NCBI GenBank assembly: GCA_023336815.1
Contig: JAMBLJ010000151.1
Span: 1-32,568, forward strand
Length of the DNA: 32,568 nucleotides
Origin: Actinomycetes bacterium
GTDB taxonomy: Bacteria > Actinomycetota > Acidimicrobiia > Spongiisociales > UBA5794
Reading direction: 5' to 3'
Position numbers and translations under genes: made by a program. Below, one piece after another: positions 24,402 to 31,221 of this stretch. Positions within the stretch are counted from its first letter, which is position 1. Each line of letters begins with the position of its first letter. The notes under the pieces were generated by a model that searched no databases, was not told where the DNA came from, and saw only the letters and a program-made list of their open reading frames with translations.

Positions 24402-24415
24402 GCAGACCGGTCTGC
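24402..24415. terminator. Palindrome after the molybdoenzyme gene
   Basis: GCAGACCGGTCTGC is a perfect 14-bp palindrome starting 4 nt after the TAA stop. Outer AATC/GATT can extend the stem with one unpaired C. It could form a short hairpin terminator, without a U tract, or be a dyad operator for the Bpa unit. Confidence 0.4.
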
Positions 24416-24504
24416 CGATTGTCAGAACGTGTCGTTCAGTTCAGTGCCGAGCACACCAGGACTGCAGACGAATACCGCCTGTTTGAACACAGCTGTCCCT
24501 GCCG

Positions 24505-24510
24505 TATGCT
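24505..24510 (+). promoter_or_regulatory. Leaderless-type -10 box of bpa
   Basis: TATGCT lies 6 nt before ATG 24517, and the intervening TGCTCC is not a ribosome site. The best reading is an mRNA that starts at or beside the AUG. Confidence 0.5.
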
Positions 24511-24516
24511 TGCTCC

Positions 24517-24999
24517 ATGGACACTCCTCCGACTCCAGAAACGGCCGATCCGGTGACTCCCGAAGTCGTCGTCGATGAAACGCCGGATGAGGCAACACGC
24601 CCGATGCCAGCTGTATCGGAACCATCGAAGCTGATTCGCATCGCTTCGATGACAAGGGCGATGCTCGAGGAGGTCAGGGAGGCACCGCTCGATGAGGCAG
24701 GACGTGTCCGACTGTTGTCGATATACGAGCGGTCGCTCGATGAGCTGAAAGACGTGCTATCGGATGATCTGGTCGACGAGCTCGACGCAGTATTCGTTCC
24801 CATCGATGTTGAGTCTCCGTCCGAAGCGGAGCTGCGGATCGCCCAGGCGCAACTCGTCGGGTGGCTTGAGGGGCTCTTCCACGGGATCCAGGCGTCGTTG
24901 ATCAGCCAGCAGATGGCTGCATCAGCGCAGCTCGAGCATATGCGGCAGCGGCCGGCGATCGAAGGCGGACAGGACACCGGCAATGGTCTGTACCTGTGA
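24517..24999 (+). CDS. bpa: Bacterial proteasome activator Bpa (DUF2587)
   Basis: A 160-residue protein that forms a ring on the 20S proteasome and opens its gate without ATP. Residues 1-33 are Pro/Thr/Glu-rich and probably disordered. The helical core is highly diagnostic: 'EEVREAPLDEAGRVRL' and 'SEAELRIAQAQLVGWLEGLF' followed by 'HGIQASLISQQMAASAQL' closely match mycobacterial Bpa (Rv3780). The C-terminus ends 'NGLYL'; hydrophobic-Tyr-X at the very end is the gate-opening HbYX-type signal (GQYL in mycobacteria). The PAC2-family gene follows 32 nt downstream. Proteasome subunits are not in the window. Confidence 0.95.
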   Translation: MDTPPTPETADPVTPEVVVDETPDEATRPMPAVSEPSKLIRIASMTRAMLEEVREAPLDEAGRVRLLSIYERSLDELKDVLSDDLVDELDAVFVPIDVESPSEAELRIAQAQLVGWLEGLFHGIQASLISQQMAASAQLEHMRQRPAIEGGQDTGNGLYL

Positions 25000-25019
25000 A
25001 CGCGGCTCGTTCGAGCGCC

Positions 25020-25025
25020 TAACCT
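25020..25025 (+). promoter_or_regulatory. Leaderless-type -10 box of the PAC2 gene
   Basis: TAACCT lies 6 nt before ATG 25032. The box argues for ATG 25032 over the in-frame GTG at 25026, which would begin inside the promoter-to-start interval. It implies a promoter internal to the bpa-PAC2 pair. Confidence 0.45.
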
Positions 25026-25031
25026 GTGACC

Positions 25032-25883
25032 ATGACGTTGTACTCATTGCTCACGCCGCCTCCGATGGTCGATCCGGTGCTCATCACCGGTCTCGCCGGG
25101 TGGGGTGATGCCGCATCTGCTGCAAGTGATGCCGCAGACTGGCTTGCAGAGGCTGGAGAATCCGTCGTGTCCTTCGACCCTGACATGGTATTCGACTATC
25201 GATCGAATCGGCCCGTGCTCCGCTTTGCTGGCGGGGAGATGACCTCCCTGACATGGCCACGGATGGACCTCGTGCACATTCGCCCGTCAGGACGAGACGT
25301 TCTTGTCATGGTTGGCAACGAACCCGATCTGATGTGGTCAGCGATTTCGGATGCGCTTGTCGACCTCCTCGAGATCTTCGGTGTGTCTCGCCTCGTCACA
25401 CTCGGGGCAGTGCCCACGCCCGTTCGTCATGGACCATCGACTTCCGTGTTCTGTACGACATCTGACCCGAGGCTCTTGCTCGCTGGCGACGAGATGCTGA
25501 TGGATGAGATCGTTGTGCCAGCTTCCGCCGGCACGGTGTTCCGATCGGCCGTCGAGGCTGTCGACATACCGGCCATCGGTTACTGGGCCCAGGTTCCGCA
25601 GTATGTGGGCCGGCCGTATCAGCCAGCGATCGTTGCGTTGCTCGAGCGGACCGCCAAGCAGCTCGGCGTCGACTTCGATCTCACCGATCTTGAATCTGAG
25701 GCGAACGATCAAGTTGACCGTCTTGATGAGATCCTCGAGCGTCGTAGCGATGCAAGGGAGTTCGTTGAGGGACTCGAGCTGAGCGTTGGGACGACATCGA
25801 AGGTTCCTGACAATCTTCCGACCGCTGACGAGATCGCCGATGAGGTCGCCAGGTTCCTCCAGGAGACTGACGACGAAGCGTGA
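25032..25883 (+). CDS. PAC2-family protein (proteasome assembly chaperone-like)
   Basis: A 283-residue protein of the PAC2 superfamily. Marks are 'VLITGLAGWGDAASAASDAADWL', 'FDPDMVFDYRSNRPVLRF', 'DLVHIRPSGRDVLVMVGNEP', 'VTLGAVPTPVRHGPSTSVF' and 'DIPAIGYWAQVPQYVGRPYQ', all typical of the actinobacterial family. The C-terminal ~70 residues are acidic and helical. In eukaryotes PAC2 helps build the proteasome alpha ring; the bacterial role is not settled, but standing directly after bpa supports a proteasome link. The stop abuts the convergent FHA gene with no base between. Confidence 0.92.
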   Translation: MTLYSLLTPPPMVDPVLITGLAGWGDAASAASDAADWLAEAGESVVSFDPDMVFDYRSNRPVLRFAGGEMTSLTWPRMDLVHIRPSGRDVLVMVGNEPDLMWSAISDALVDLLEIFGVSRLVTLGAVPTPVRHGPSTSVFCTTSDPRLLLAGDEMLMDEIVVPASAGTVFRSAVEAVDIPAIGYWAQVPQYVGRPYQPAIVALLERTAKQLGVDFDLTDLESEANDQVDRLDEILERRSDAREFVEGLELSVGTTSKVPDNLPTADEIADEVARFLQETDDEA

Positions 25884-26516
25884 TCAGTTGCCGAGGATCC
25901 CGACGAACAGGGTCATAACGGCAAGGGCAGCGGTCACGGCGATCATCGCCCATACGGACCAGGTGAGCCCCTTCACGGCATTGATCTGATCGCGCAATGC
26001 TGCAGTGACCGCGATGAGGTCGGCGTCGGTGGCGCTGCGTGCAACGGGGGCCGTTTCTGGTTGCGAGACACGTGTGACATCGGCGGCTGGTTCGGGTTCG
26101 CGCAGATACGGCGGTGGAGTCACGGGGAGAACGAATGCGTCGATCTCCTCTTGTGGGTCGGTCGATGTGGCCGGCGCTTCCGACTCCGGTGTTTCCGGTT
26201 CTGAGGCTTCCCCTGTCGCCTCTTCGTCGACTGGTGTGAGGACAAGAGACTCGCCGTCTGTTGGATGGCCGAGGAAGATCGTCGTTGACTCTTCCAAGGC
26301 GAGGATCTGGATCCTCTGACCATTGTGGTAACTGCCGTTGCGACTGCCTGCGTCCTCGATCTTCCATACCGAGCCGTCGAACGACAGAACAGCGTGCTTT
26401 CGAGATATTCCTGGCCGGACGATGCGGATCGTCGACGCCGCGTCAGAGCCGATCAATGCCGTTACGTCATCGAGTATGACTTCACTGTTGCCTTGGTAGG
26501 TTGCCTTCAGTGGCAC
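25884..26516 (-). CDS. FHA-domain protein with C-terminal membrane anchor
   Basis: A 210-residue protein from GTG 26516. The N-terminal ~90 residues are a forkhead-associated domain that binds phosphothreonine: 'GSDAAST' (residue 23), 'SRKHAVLSF' (38-46) and 'DAGSRNGSYHNG' (55-66), with Arg39, His41, Ser58 and Asn60 in the expected places. A Pro/Glu/Ser-rich linker follows (about 95-145), then a short helix. The last ~25 residues are one membrane helix, so the protein is tail-anchored with the FHA domain in the cytosol. It should read Ser/Thr kinase (Pkn) signals, though no kinase is in the window. It converges exactly on the PAC2 gene. Confidence 0.9.
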   Translation of the reverse strand: MPLKATYQGNSEVILDDVTALIGSDAASTIRIVRPGISRKHAVLSFDGSVWKIEDAGSRNGSYHNGQRIQILALEESTTIFLGHPTDGESLVLTPVDEEATGEASEPETPESEAPATSTDPQEEIDAFVLPVTPPPYLREPEPAADVTRVSQPETAPVARSATDADLIAVTAALRDQINAVKGLTWSVWAMIAVTAALAVMTLFVGILGN

Positions 26517-26657
26517 TGCATCCCCCGGACATGGTCCTGTCTGCGTTTCGACAAGCGTAGCGTTTGCTGAGTCTTGCTTGACACCTTACAAAACCAGTGA
26601 TCCCTGGCCCCACGCCGCCGCCTCCTCGTCCAGGCCCAGATTACCGGCTAGCCTTGG

Positions 26658-26675
26658 AGCTGGCAGTTCCCAGCT
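26658..26675 (+). promoter_or_regulatory. Inverted repeat next to the CBS-BON ribosome site
   Basis: AGCTGG (26658-26663) and CCAGCT (26670-26675) are separated by 6 nt and lie directly before the GAGGAGG ribosome site. It may be a leader hairpin or an operator. The rest of the 175-bp divergent spacer between the FHA and CBS genes shows no clear -35/-10 pair to my eye. Confidence 0.35.
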
Positions 26676-26691
26676 ACGAGGAGGTTCGTCG

Positions 26692-27366
26692 GTGAAGGTC
26701 GGCGACGTGATGACACCAGACGTGAGAACCATCGATGGCGATGCTCCCCTCAAAGAGGCGGCCACGGTGATGGTGAAGGCTGGGATCAGCGGTCTTCCTG
26801 TCGTCGACGATGACCGCAAGGTCGTCGGCATCATCACCGAGGCTGACTTCGTGACGGCTGAAGCGAACCGGTCGTGGGGTCGCCAGCGACGGCGTCTGCT
26901 TGCCAATTTCCTCGGCGAGGCGGAACATCCTCAGGCAAAAACCGTGGCGGATGCCATGACCACGTCGCCTCATACCATCGATCGGGGGAGCAGCGTTACC
27001 GAAGCAGCCCGCAAGATGACCGATCTTCGGGTGAAGCGGCTCCCAGTGGTGACTCCCGACGGCACCCTTGAGGGAATCATCTCGCGAGCTGACGTCATGG
27101 GTGCATTCGCTCGGTCCGACGAGGAGCTCCGTAGAGAGATCGTCGACGATGTGCTGATAGGTGTGCTGCAACTCGATCCAGCGACAGTGCAGGTAGACGT
27201 AACAGATGGTCTCGTCGTGCTCACCGGATCCGTTGTAGCCAAGTCCGAAACGCGTCTGCTCGAAGAGCTTGCAGTACGTGTCGAGGGTGTGATCTCCGTC
27301 GACTCCAACCTCAGCTGGAGCCACGATGATACAAAGGGGGGCTCAGGGCCTAGCGGCTTGCTCTGA
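26692..27366 (+). CDS. CBS-pair protein with C-terminal BON domain
   Basis: A 224-residue protein. GTG 26692 is chosen because GAGGAGG lies just upstream and 'VKVGDVMTPDVRTIDGDAPL' is the classical start of a CBS pair; the ORF extends upstream to 26578 with no family similarity. The two CBS motifs span about residues 1-60 and 82-142 ('GISGLPVVDDDRKVVGIITE', 'RVKRLPVVTPDGTLEGIISR'). A short Arg-rich insert joins them. The C-terminal BON domain, about 150-215, has 'VQVDVTDGLVVLTGSVVAKS'. CBS pairs usually bind adenine nucleotides, and BON domains associate with membranes or phospholipid. Target is unknown. WhiB follows 75 bp downstream. Confidence 0.92.
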   Translation: MKVGDVMTPDVRTIDGDAPLKEAATVMVKAGISGLPVVDDDRKVVGIITEADFVTAEANRSWGRQRRRLLANFLGEAEHPQAKTVADAMTTSPHTIDRGSSVTEAARKMTDLRVKRLPVVTPDGTLEGIISRADVMGAFARSDEELRREIVDDVLIGVLQLDPATVQVDVTDGLVVLTGSVVAKSETRLLEELAVRVEGVISVDSNLSWSHDDTKGGSGPSGLL

Positions 27367-27441
27367 GTCACGAAGAATCGCAGAAAGCCGGAACAGGGAC
27401 GGGTTCGTTGTCGTTATACGGACCTGAGAGAAGGATGGAAT

Positions 27442-27723
27442 GTGCTGACCTTGACTGACCTCATGTGGGAGCCAGATGTCAACTGGAGAGACCAAGCTGC
27501 CTGTAACGGCATTGATAGCGATGTGTTCTTTCCCGAGACCGAGGACGAAACCTCCTCTCAAGCCGCTAAGACGATCTGTGGCGAGTGTCCCGTAGCGCAG
27601 ACATGTCTGCAGTACGCGCTCTCAACGAATCAAGGGGCCGGCGTCTGGGGTGGTCTTGACGAGGGCGAGCGCCGCCGGATGCGCCGGAGAATTCGCGACC
27701 GCGAACGGCGCAAGGCCTCCTGA
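27442..27723 (+). CDS. WhiB-family [4Fe-4S] transcription factor (WhiB1-like)
   Basis: A 93-residue regulator found only in Actinobacteria and their phages. Four cluster cysteines are at 21, 46, 49 and 55 (C-x24-C-x2-C-x5-C), followed by the 'GVWGGL' turn near 67-72 and a basic C-terminal DNA-contact tail ('RRRMRRRIRDRERRK'). 'TNQGAGVWGGLDEGERRR' is closest to WhiB1-type proteins by my reading. WhiB1 binds the housekeeping sigma factor and senses nitric oxide. GTG 27442 has an AGAAGGA-type site upstream and TATACG (27416-27421) as a possible -10; ATG 27463 is an alternative that keeps all motifs. It converges on the metal permease gene with a 7-nt gap. Confidence 0.95.
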   Translation: MLTLTDLMWEPDVNWRDQAACNGIDSDVFFPETEDETSSQAAKTICGECPVAQTCLQYALSTNQGAGVWGGLDEGERRRMRRRIRDRERRKAS

Positions 27724-27730
27724 ACTCAGC

Positions 27731-28579
27731 TCAAACTGCGAGTCCCTGTTCGGCTTTTCGACCGCGAGCCTGCGTAAGAGACTTCACCGTGAGCACCAGG
27801 AAGAACAGGACGATCGGGATCACTGCCATGGTTGCTGAACCAGACACCTCACCGTGGTAACTGATAATCAGTCCAGCGAGTACGGAAAAGCTGCCGATCA
27901 AAGCGGCGGTGATCATCATTGCAGGGACTCGTCTCACCACGAGGGCAGCCGTCGCAGGAGGCCCGACGAGCAGCCCGAACACGAGCAATGTTCCAATTGT
28001 TTGGAATGATCCGATGATCGCAAGGGTGAGCAGCGTCAGCAACAGGGCATGGGTTACATGCGGGCGAAGACCGAAGAGCGCAGCCTTTTGTTCGTTGAAT
28101 GTCAGCACGAGGAAATTTCGGTAGAGCAGCACAGTCGCGGCGACGGTTAGCAGCCCCGCCCCACCGAGAAACGCGATGTCTCCACCCGAAACGGCCTCCA
28201 CATCTCCGAACAGAATGGCCTGGAGATCTTCAGGATCGGCGCCAGCACTCGTTGCGAGGATCACACCGACGGCCAGCATGCCGACGAATAGGAGTCCGAT
28301 GCCGGTGTCCTCGCTGAACGTGGTCTGTCGGTGAACGAAATTGATTCCACCGATCATGACAGCCGCTGCGATCGCGGCGCCAACGATCGGATTGAAACTG
28401 AACAGCAACGCAAGCGCGATACCTGGGATGACGGCATGGGCGAGTGCGTCGCCAAGGAATGTCATGCCGCGAATCACGATCCAGGTTCCGATAATCGCGA
28501 GGGAAATGGCCGCAAGGATGCCTGCATAGAGAGCCCGGTGGAGATCGCCGTCGGTAAAGGGTTCGAGTAGCCAGTCCAT
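27731..28579 (-). CDS. ABC metal transporter permease (ZnuB/MntB type), orphan
   Basis: A 282-residue permease for Zn2+ or Mn2+ uptake with eight or nine membrane helices. Family marks are 'RALYAGILAAISLAIIGTWI', 'RGMTFLGDALAHAVIPGIAL', 'SEDTGIGLLFVGMLA' and 'LVFGLLVGPPATAALVV', all from the ABC-3 permease family. ATG 28579 gives the family-typical start; the frame remains open to 29224 on this strand, but that part lies inside the divergent gene and has low-complexity shadow sequence. No ATPase or binding-protein gene is beside it: upstream is a divergent gene and downstream is convergent WhiB. It may depend on components encoded elsewhere. Confidence 0.9.
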   Translation of the reverse strand: MDWLLEPFTDGDLHRALYAGILAAISLAIIGTWIVIRGMTFLGDALAHAVIPGIALALLFSFNPIVGAAIAAAVMIGGINFVHRQTTFSEDTGIGLLFVGMLAVGVILATSAGADPEDLQAILFGDVEAVSGGDIAFLGGAGLLTVAATVLLYRNFLVLTFNEQKAALFGLRPHVTHALLLTLLTLAIIGSFQTIGTLLVFGLLVGPPATAALVVRRVPAMMITAALIGSFSVLAGLIISYHGEVSGSATMAVIPIVLFFLVLTVKSLTQARGRKAEQGLAV

Positions 28580-28587
28580 CGCGTGCA

Positions 28588-28593
28588 AGGGTA
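28588..28593 (-). promoter_or_regulatory. Leaderless-type -10 box of the metal permease
   Basis: On the minus strand TACCCT lies 8 nt before ATG 28579, without a ribosome site. I see no clear metal-repressor palindrome in the 88-bp divergent spacer. Confidence 0.35.
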
Positions 28594-28655
28594 CCGGTGT
28601 GTCTGGGTGCGTGTGGAGAGACGCGACCCCAAGGTGAGTAGGCGAGTACCCGGGG

Positions 28656-28661
28656 CATACT
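28656..28661 (+). promoter_or_regulatory. Leaderless-type -10 box of the spermidine-synthase-like gene
   Basis: CATACT is 6 nt before ATG 28668, and the intervening TCACCG is not a ribosome site. Confidence 0.4.
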
Positions 28662-28667
28662 TCACCG

Positions 28668-30116
28668 ATGCGCTCATGGTTCATCGGATTGATCGTCTTC
28701 GTCGCATCGGGCGCCGTTCTCGTACTCGAGATCGTCGCCGGACGGATAATGGCCCCGTATGTCGGGGTGAGCTTGCAGACGTTCACGGGTGTGATTGGAA
28801 CCGTGCTCGCAGCGATAGCACTCGGTGCCTGGCTGGGCGGCCGACTTGCTGATGCTCGTGACCCCAAAGAGTTGATCGGACCCGTCCTCATCGCTGGTGG
28901 TGTCCTCGCTGTTGTATCGCCTGGCCTTGTCACCGTGTTCGGTACGGGTATCGGTGTTTCAGGTGAGAGCCCAATGACGATCGTTCTTCTTGCCTTCGTA
29001 GGTTTCTTCGCTCCCGCCGCCGTTCTGTCGATGGTGACGCCGATCGCCGCGAAACTCCTCATCGAATCGCTTGATACCGCTGGTTCGGTCGTTGGGAACC
29101 TATCGGCTGTCGGCACCGCCGGTGCACTGTTCGGAACCTTCATCACCGGTTTCGTGCTGATCGCCTCCGTACCGTCCCGCCCTATCACCTGGATCGTGGG
29201 AGCGACCCTTCTTACGCTTGGCACTGTGACGTCGTTGAAGCGGTCGCGTCACCTGGTCGTACCAGCGGTGATCCTGTCCATCGTGGCATTCGGTGCATCG
29301 GCCGTTCTCGCTCAGCCATGCGACCACGAAACGGCCTACTCGTGTGTTCGAGTGACGACGGACCCGAACCGCCCATCGGGCAGATTGCTCATCCTCGACA
29401 CCTTCGTCAACAGCTATGTTGACCTCGAGGATCCCGCCTATCTCTCATCCCGCTACGCCCTTGTCACTGATGCCGTTGTCCAGGCAACGTTTCCGGAGGG
29501 ACCCCTGGATCTCGCGTTCATCGGCGGCGGCGGCTACACCCTGCCCCGCTTTTACCAGGACACTCGGGGAGGTACATCGACGGTACTCGAGTTGGACGAG
29601 GCGCTCCTTGAGATCGCTACAACTGAACTGGGCCTCGACACAGGACCATGGCTGACCACCATGGTCGGAGACGCAAGACTGACTCTCTCCCATGTTCCCG
29701 ACGCGAGCATGGACGTGATCGTCGGGGATGCCTTTAGTGGCCGTTCAGTTCCCTGGCACCTCACGACGAGGGAGTTTCTCGAGGACGTCCGGTCGAAGCT
29801 CACGCCGAACGGACTCTATGTCATGAACACGATCGATCACCCGCCGACGCGGTTCGCGCGAGCAGAGACGGCAACGATCGGGGCCGTGTTTCCGTTCGTG
29901 GCGATCGTGGCTCCGCAGGCCTATCTCGACGGTGAGCGGGGAGGCAATTTCGTGCTTGTCGGCTCGAACCAACCGATCGATTCCGATGCCATCGAGCGTC
30001 TTGTCACCAAAGGGGAACGTGTACTCATCGATGAAGCTGCCAACACCTGGTTCGCTGATGCGGCCGTTCTCACTGACGAGTTTGCGCCGGTCGATCAGTG
30101 GATCAGTCGCCCGTAG
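28668..30116 (+). CDS. Membrane protein fused to spermidine-synthase-like methyltransferase-fold domain
   Basis: A 482-residue protein. About residues 1-210 form six or seven membrane helices ('LIVFVASGAVLVLEIVAGRI', 'LAAIALGAWLGGRLADAR', 'GTAGALFGTFITGFVLI'). The C-terminal ~260 residues have a Rossmann fold: 'LAFIGGGGYTLPRFY' (SAM-type loop), 'STVLELDEALLEIA', 'VGDARLTL' and 'DVIVGDAFSG'. In true spermidine synthases the strand before the active site carries an Asp-x2-Asp that grips the polyamine; here it reads 'GDAFSGRSVPWHL', so polyamine synthesis is doubtful. Such fused proteins are widespread in bacteria and mostly uncharacterised. It is divergent from the metal permease and convergent with the cyclophilin. 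Confidence 0.9.
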   Translation: MRSWFIGLIVFVASGAVLVLEIVAGRIMAPYVGVSLQTFTGVIGTVLAAIALGAWLGGRLADARDPKELIGPVLIAGGVLAVVSPGLVTVFGTGIGVSGESPMTIVLLAFVGFFAPAAVLSMVTPIAAKLLIESLDTAGSVVGNLSAVGTAGALFGTFITGFVLIASVPSRPITWIVGATLLTLGTVTSLKRSRHLVVPAVILSIVAFGASAVLAQPCDHETAYSCVRVTTDPNRPSGRLLILDTFVNSYVDLEDPAYLSSRYALVTDAVVQATFPEGPLDLAFIGGGGYTLPRFYQDTRGGTSTVLELDEALLEIATTELGLDTGPWLTTMVGDARLTLSHVPDASMDVIVGDAFSGRSVPWHLTTREFLEDVRSKLTPNGLYVMNTIDHPPTRFARAETATIGAVFPFVAIVAPQAYLDGERGGNFVLVGSNQPIDSDAIERLVTKGERVLIDEAANTWFADAAVLTDEFAPVDQWISRP

Positions 30117-30127
30117 ATGCCACCTGA

Positions 30128-30637
30128 TCAGCCGACGGCGATGTCTATCGAGTTGATGGTCACCGGGTCGTGTGGACGATCCTGTGGGCCTGTTGGCTTA
30201 CCTGCGATCGCATCTACGATATCGAGTCCTGAGGTCACCTGACCGAAGATGGTGTACGCATTGGGCAGTCCCGCATCACCGTGGCAGATGAAGAACTGTG
30301 ATCCGTTCGTGTTTGGACCGGAGTTCGCCATTGCAAGCGTTCCTCGTTCGTACGATGTCTTGGAGTGAAATTCATCACGGAAGCGGTAGCCGGGGCCACC
30401 GGTTCCCGTGCCAGTCGGATCCCCACCCTGGATCATGAACCCGCTGATGACCCTGTGGAAGATGACTCCGTCATAGAACCCATCGTTGGCCAGAAAGGCG
30501 AAACTGTTGACTGTTTGGGGTGCGTCGGAGGCGTACAGCTCGACCTCGATGTCACCTTCGGAAGTGTGAATCGTGGCGTTGTGAGGCTGTGCGAGGTCGA
30601 TCGTCAAGTCAGGTGCCGCGTCGTACTGTTTTGCCAT
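30128..30637 (-). CDS. Peptidyl-prolyl cis-trans isomerase, cyclophilin type
   Basis: A 169-residue cytosolic cyclophilin without signal peptide. The core 'GVIFHRVISGFMIQGGDP' holds the catalytic Arg, Phe and Gln, and 'NTNGSQFFICHGDA' the second hydrophobic wall. The Trp that binds cyclosporin in human CypA is absent ('GLPNAYTIFGQV'), and the nearby His is Tyr, as in many bacterial forms. ATG 30637 is chosen because the family fold begins soon after ('NATIHTSEGDIEVELYASDA'); an AGGGA site lies about 9 nt upstream. The frame is open upstream to 30814, but that extension runs into the divergent DUF3291 gene. Confidence 0.95.
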   Translation of the reverse strand: MAKQYDAAPDLTIDLAQPHNATIHTSEGDIEVELYASDAPQTVNSFAFLANDGFYDGVIFHRVISGFMIQGGDPTGTGTGGPGYRFRDEFHSKTSYERGTLAMANSGPNTNGSQFFICHGDAGLPNAYTIFGQVTSGLDIVDAIAGKPTGPQDRPHDPVTINSIDIAVG

Positions 30638-30731
30638 CGGATGAGTCCCTTCATCGTGTCGGTGCCGGGATGGTAGCCCACACCTGCGCCAGTCACTCCG
30701 TAGACCCGCCATTGCACCGCGGCAAACTCGG

Positions 30732-30737
30732 TACGAT
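30732..30737 (+). promoter_or_regulatory. Leaderless-type -10 box of the DUF3291 gene
   Basis: TACGAT lies 6 nt before ATG 30744, with no ribosome site between the two. Confidence 0.45.
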
Positions 30738-30743
30738 GCTGCG

Positions 30744-31205
30744 ATGCACCTCGCACAACTGAACGTCGGTCGACTTATCGACCGCGCAGATTCGGCAACC
30801 GTTTCGGAATTCATGAATGCTCTCGCACCGATAAACCTGCTCGGTGAGGTAAGTCCCGGTTTCGTGTGGCGCTTGGCAGATGACGACGGTGCCGGGGCAG
30901 TGGATCAGCGGTTCCCTGGTCACGAGGACGATGAGCGATTCATCGTGAACTTGACCGTCTGGACGGACGTTGCGTCCCTTCGCCATTTCGCCACCCGTTC
31001 GGGCCATGCGATGTACTTGCGGCGGCGGCTCGAGTGGTTCGAGAAGCCAGCTGAGGCGATGACGGTGTTGTGGTGGGTGAGCGAGGGCCATACACCGGAC
31101 GTCGACGAAGCTGCGGATCGGCTAGCACAGATACGCCGAGATGGCGCAACATCCGATGCCTTCGACATGCAGACGACCTTCCCCGACCCTGAAGGCGTTG
31201 GATAG
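30744..31205 (+). CDS. DUF3291 domain protein
   Basis: A 153-residue protein of one alpha/beta-barrel-like (dimeric ferredoxin-type) domain. Family marks are 'LAQLNVGRLIDRADSATVSE', 'FMNALAPINLLGEVSPGFVWRL', 'RFIVNLTVWTDVASLRHFA' and 'RRRLEWFEKPAEAMTVLWWV'. The conserved Trp, Phe and His residues of these blocks are present and the length is usual. The function of DUF3291 is unknown; relatives of the fold include monooxygenases and haem-binding proteins. It has its own leaderless-type promoter and converges on the four-Cys gene with a 16-bp gap. Confidence 0.9.
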   Translation: MHLAQLNVGRLIDRADSATVSEFMNALAPINLLGEVSPGFVWRLADDDGAGAVDQRFPGHEDDERFIVNLTVWTDVASLRHFATRSGHAMYLRRRLEWFEKPAEAMTVLWWVSEGHTPDVDEAADRLAQIRRDGATSDAFDMQTTFPDPEGVG

Positions 31206-31221
31206 TTTGTAACTGCAAGCG

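Noticed and set aside
25005-25016. Small inverted repeat between bpa and the PAC2 gene
   Set aside because: The GCTCG/CGAGC arms are only 5 bp with a 2-nt spacer; a hairpin with so small a loop is unlikely and such pairs are frequent at this base composition.
26578-26583. TTGACA as a -35 box for the CBS-BON gene
   Set aside because: No acceptable -10 lies 16-18 bp downstream, so the match to the -35 consensus is probably chance.
28580-29224. 215-residue N-terminal extension of the metal permease
   Set aside because: It overlaps the divergent spermidine-synthase-like gene, is low-complexity Thr/Pro/Ala sequence, and the permease family starts at ATG 28579.
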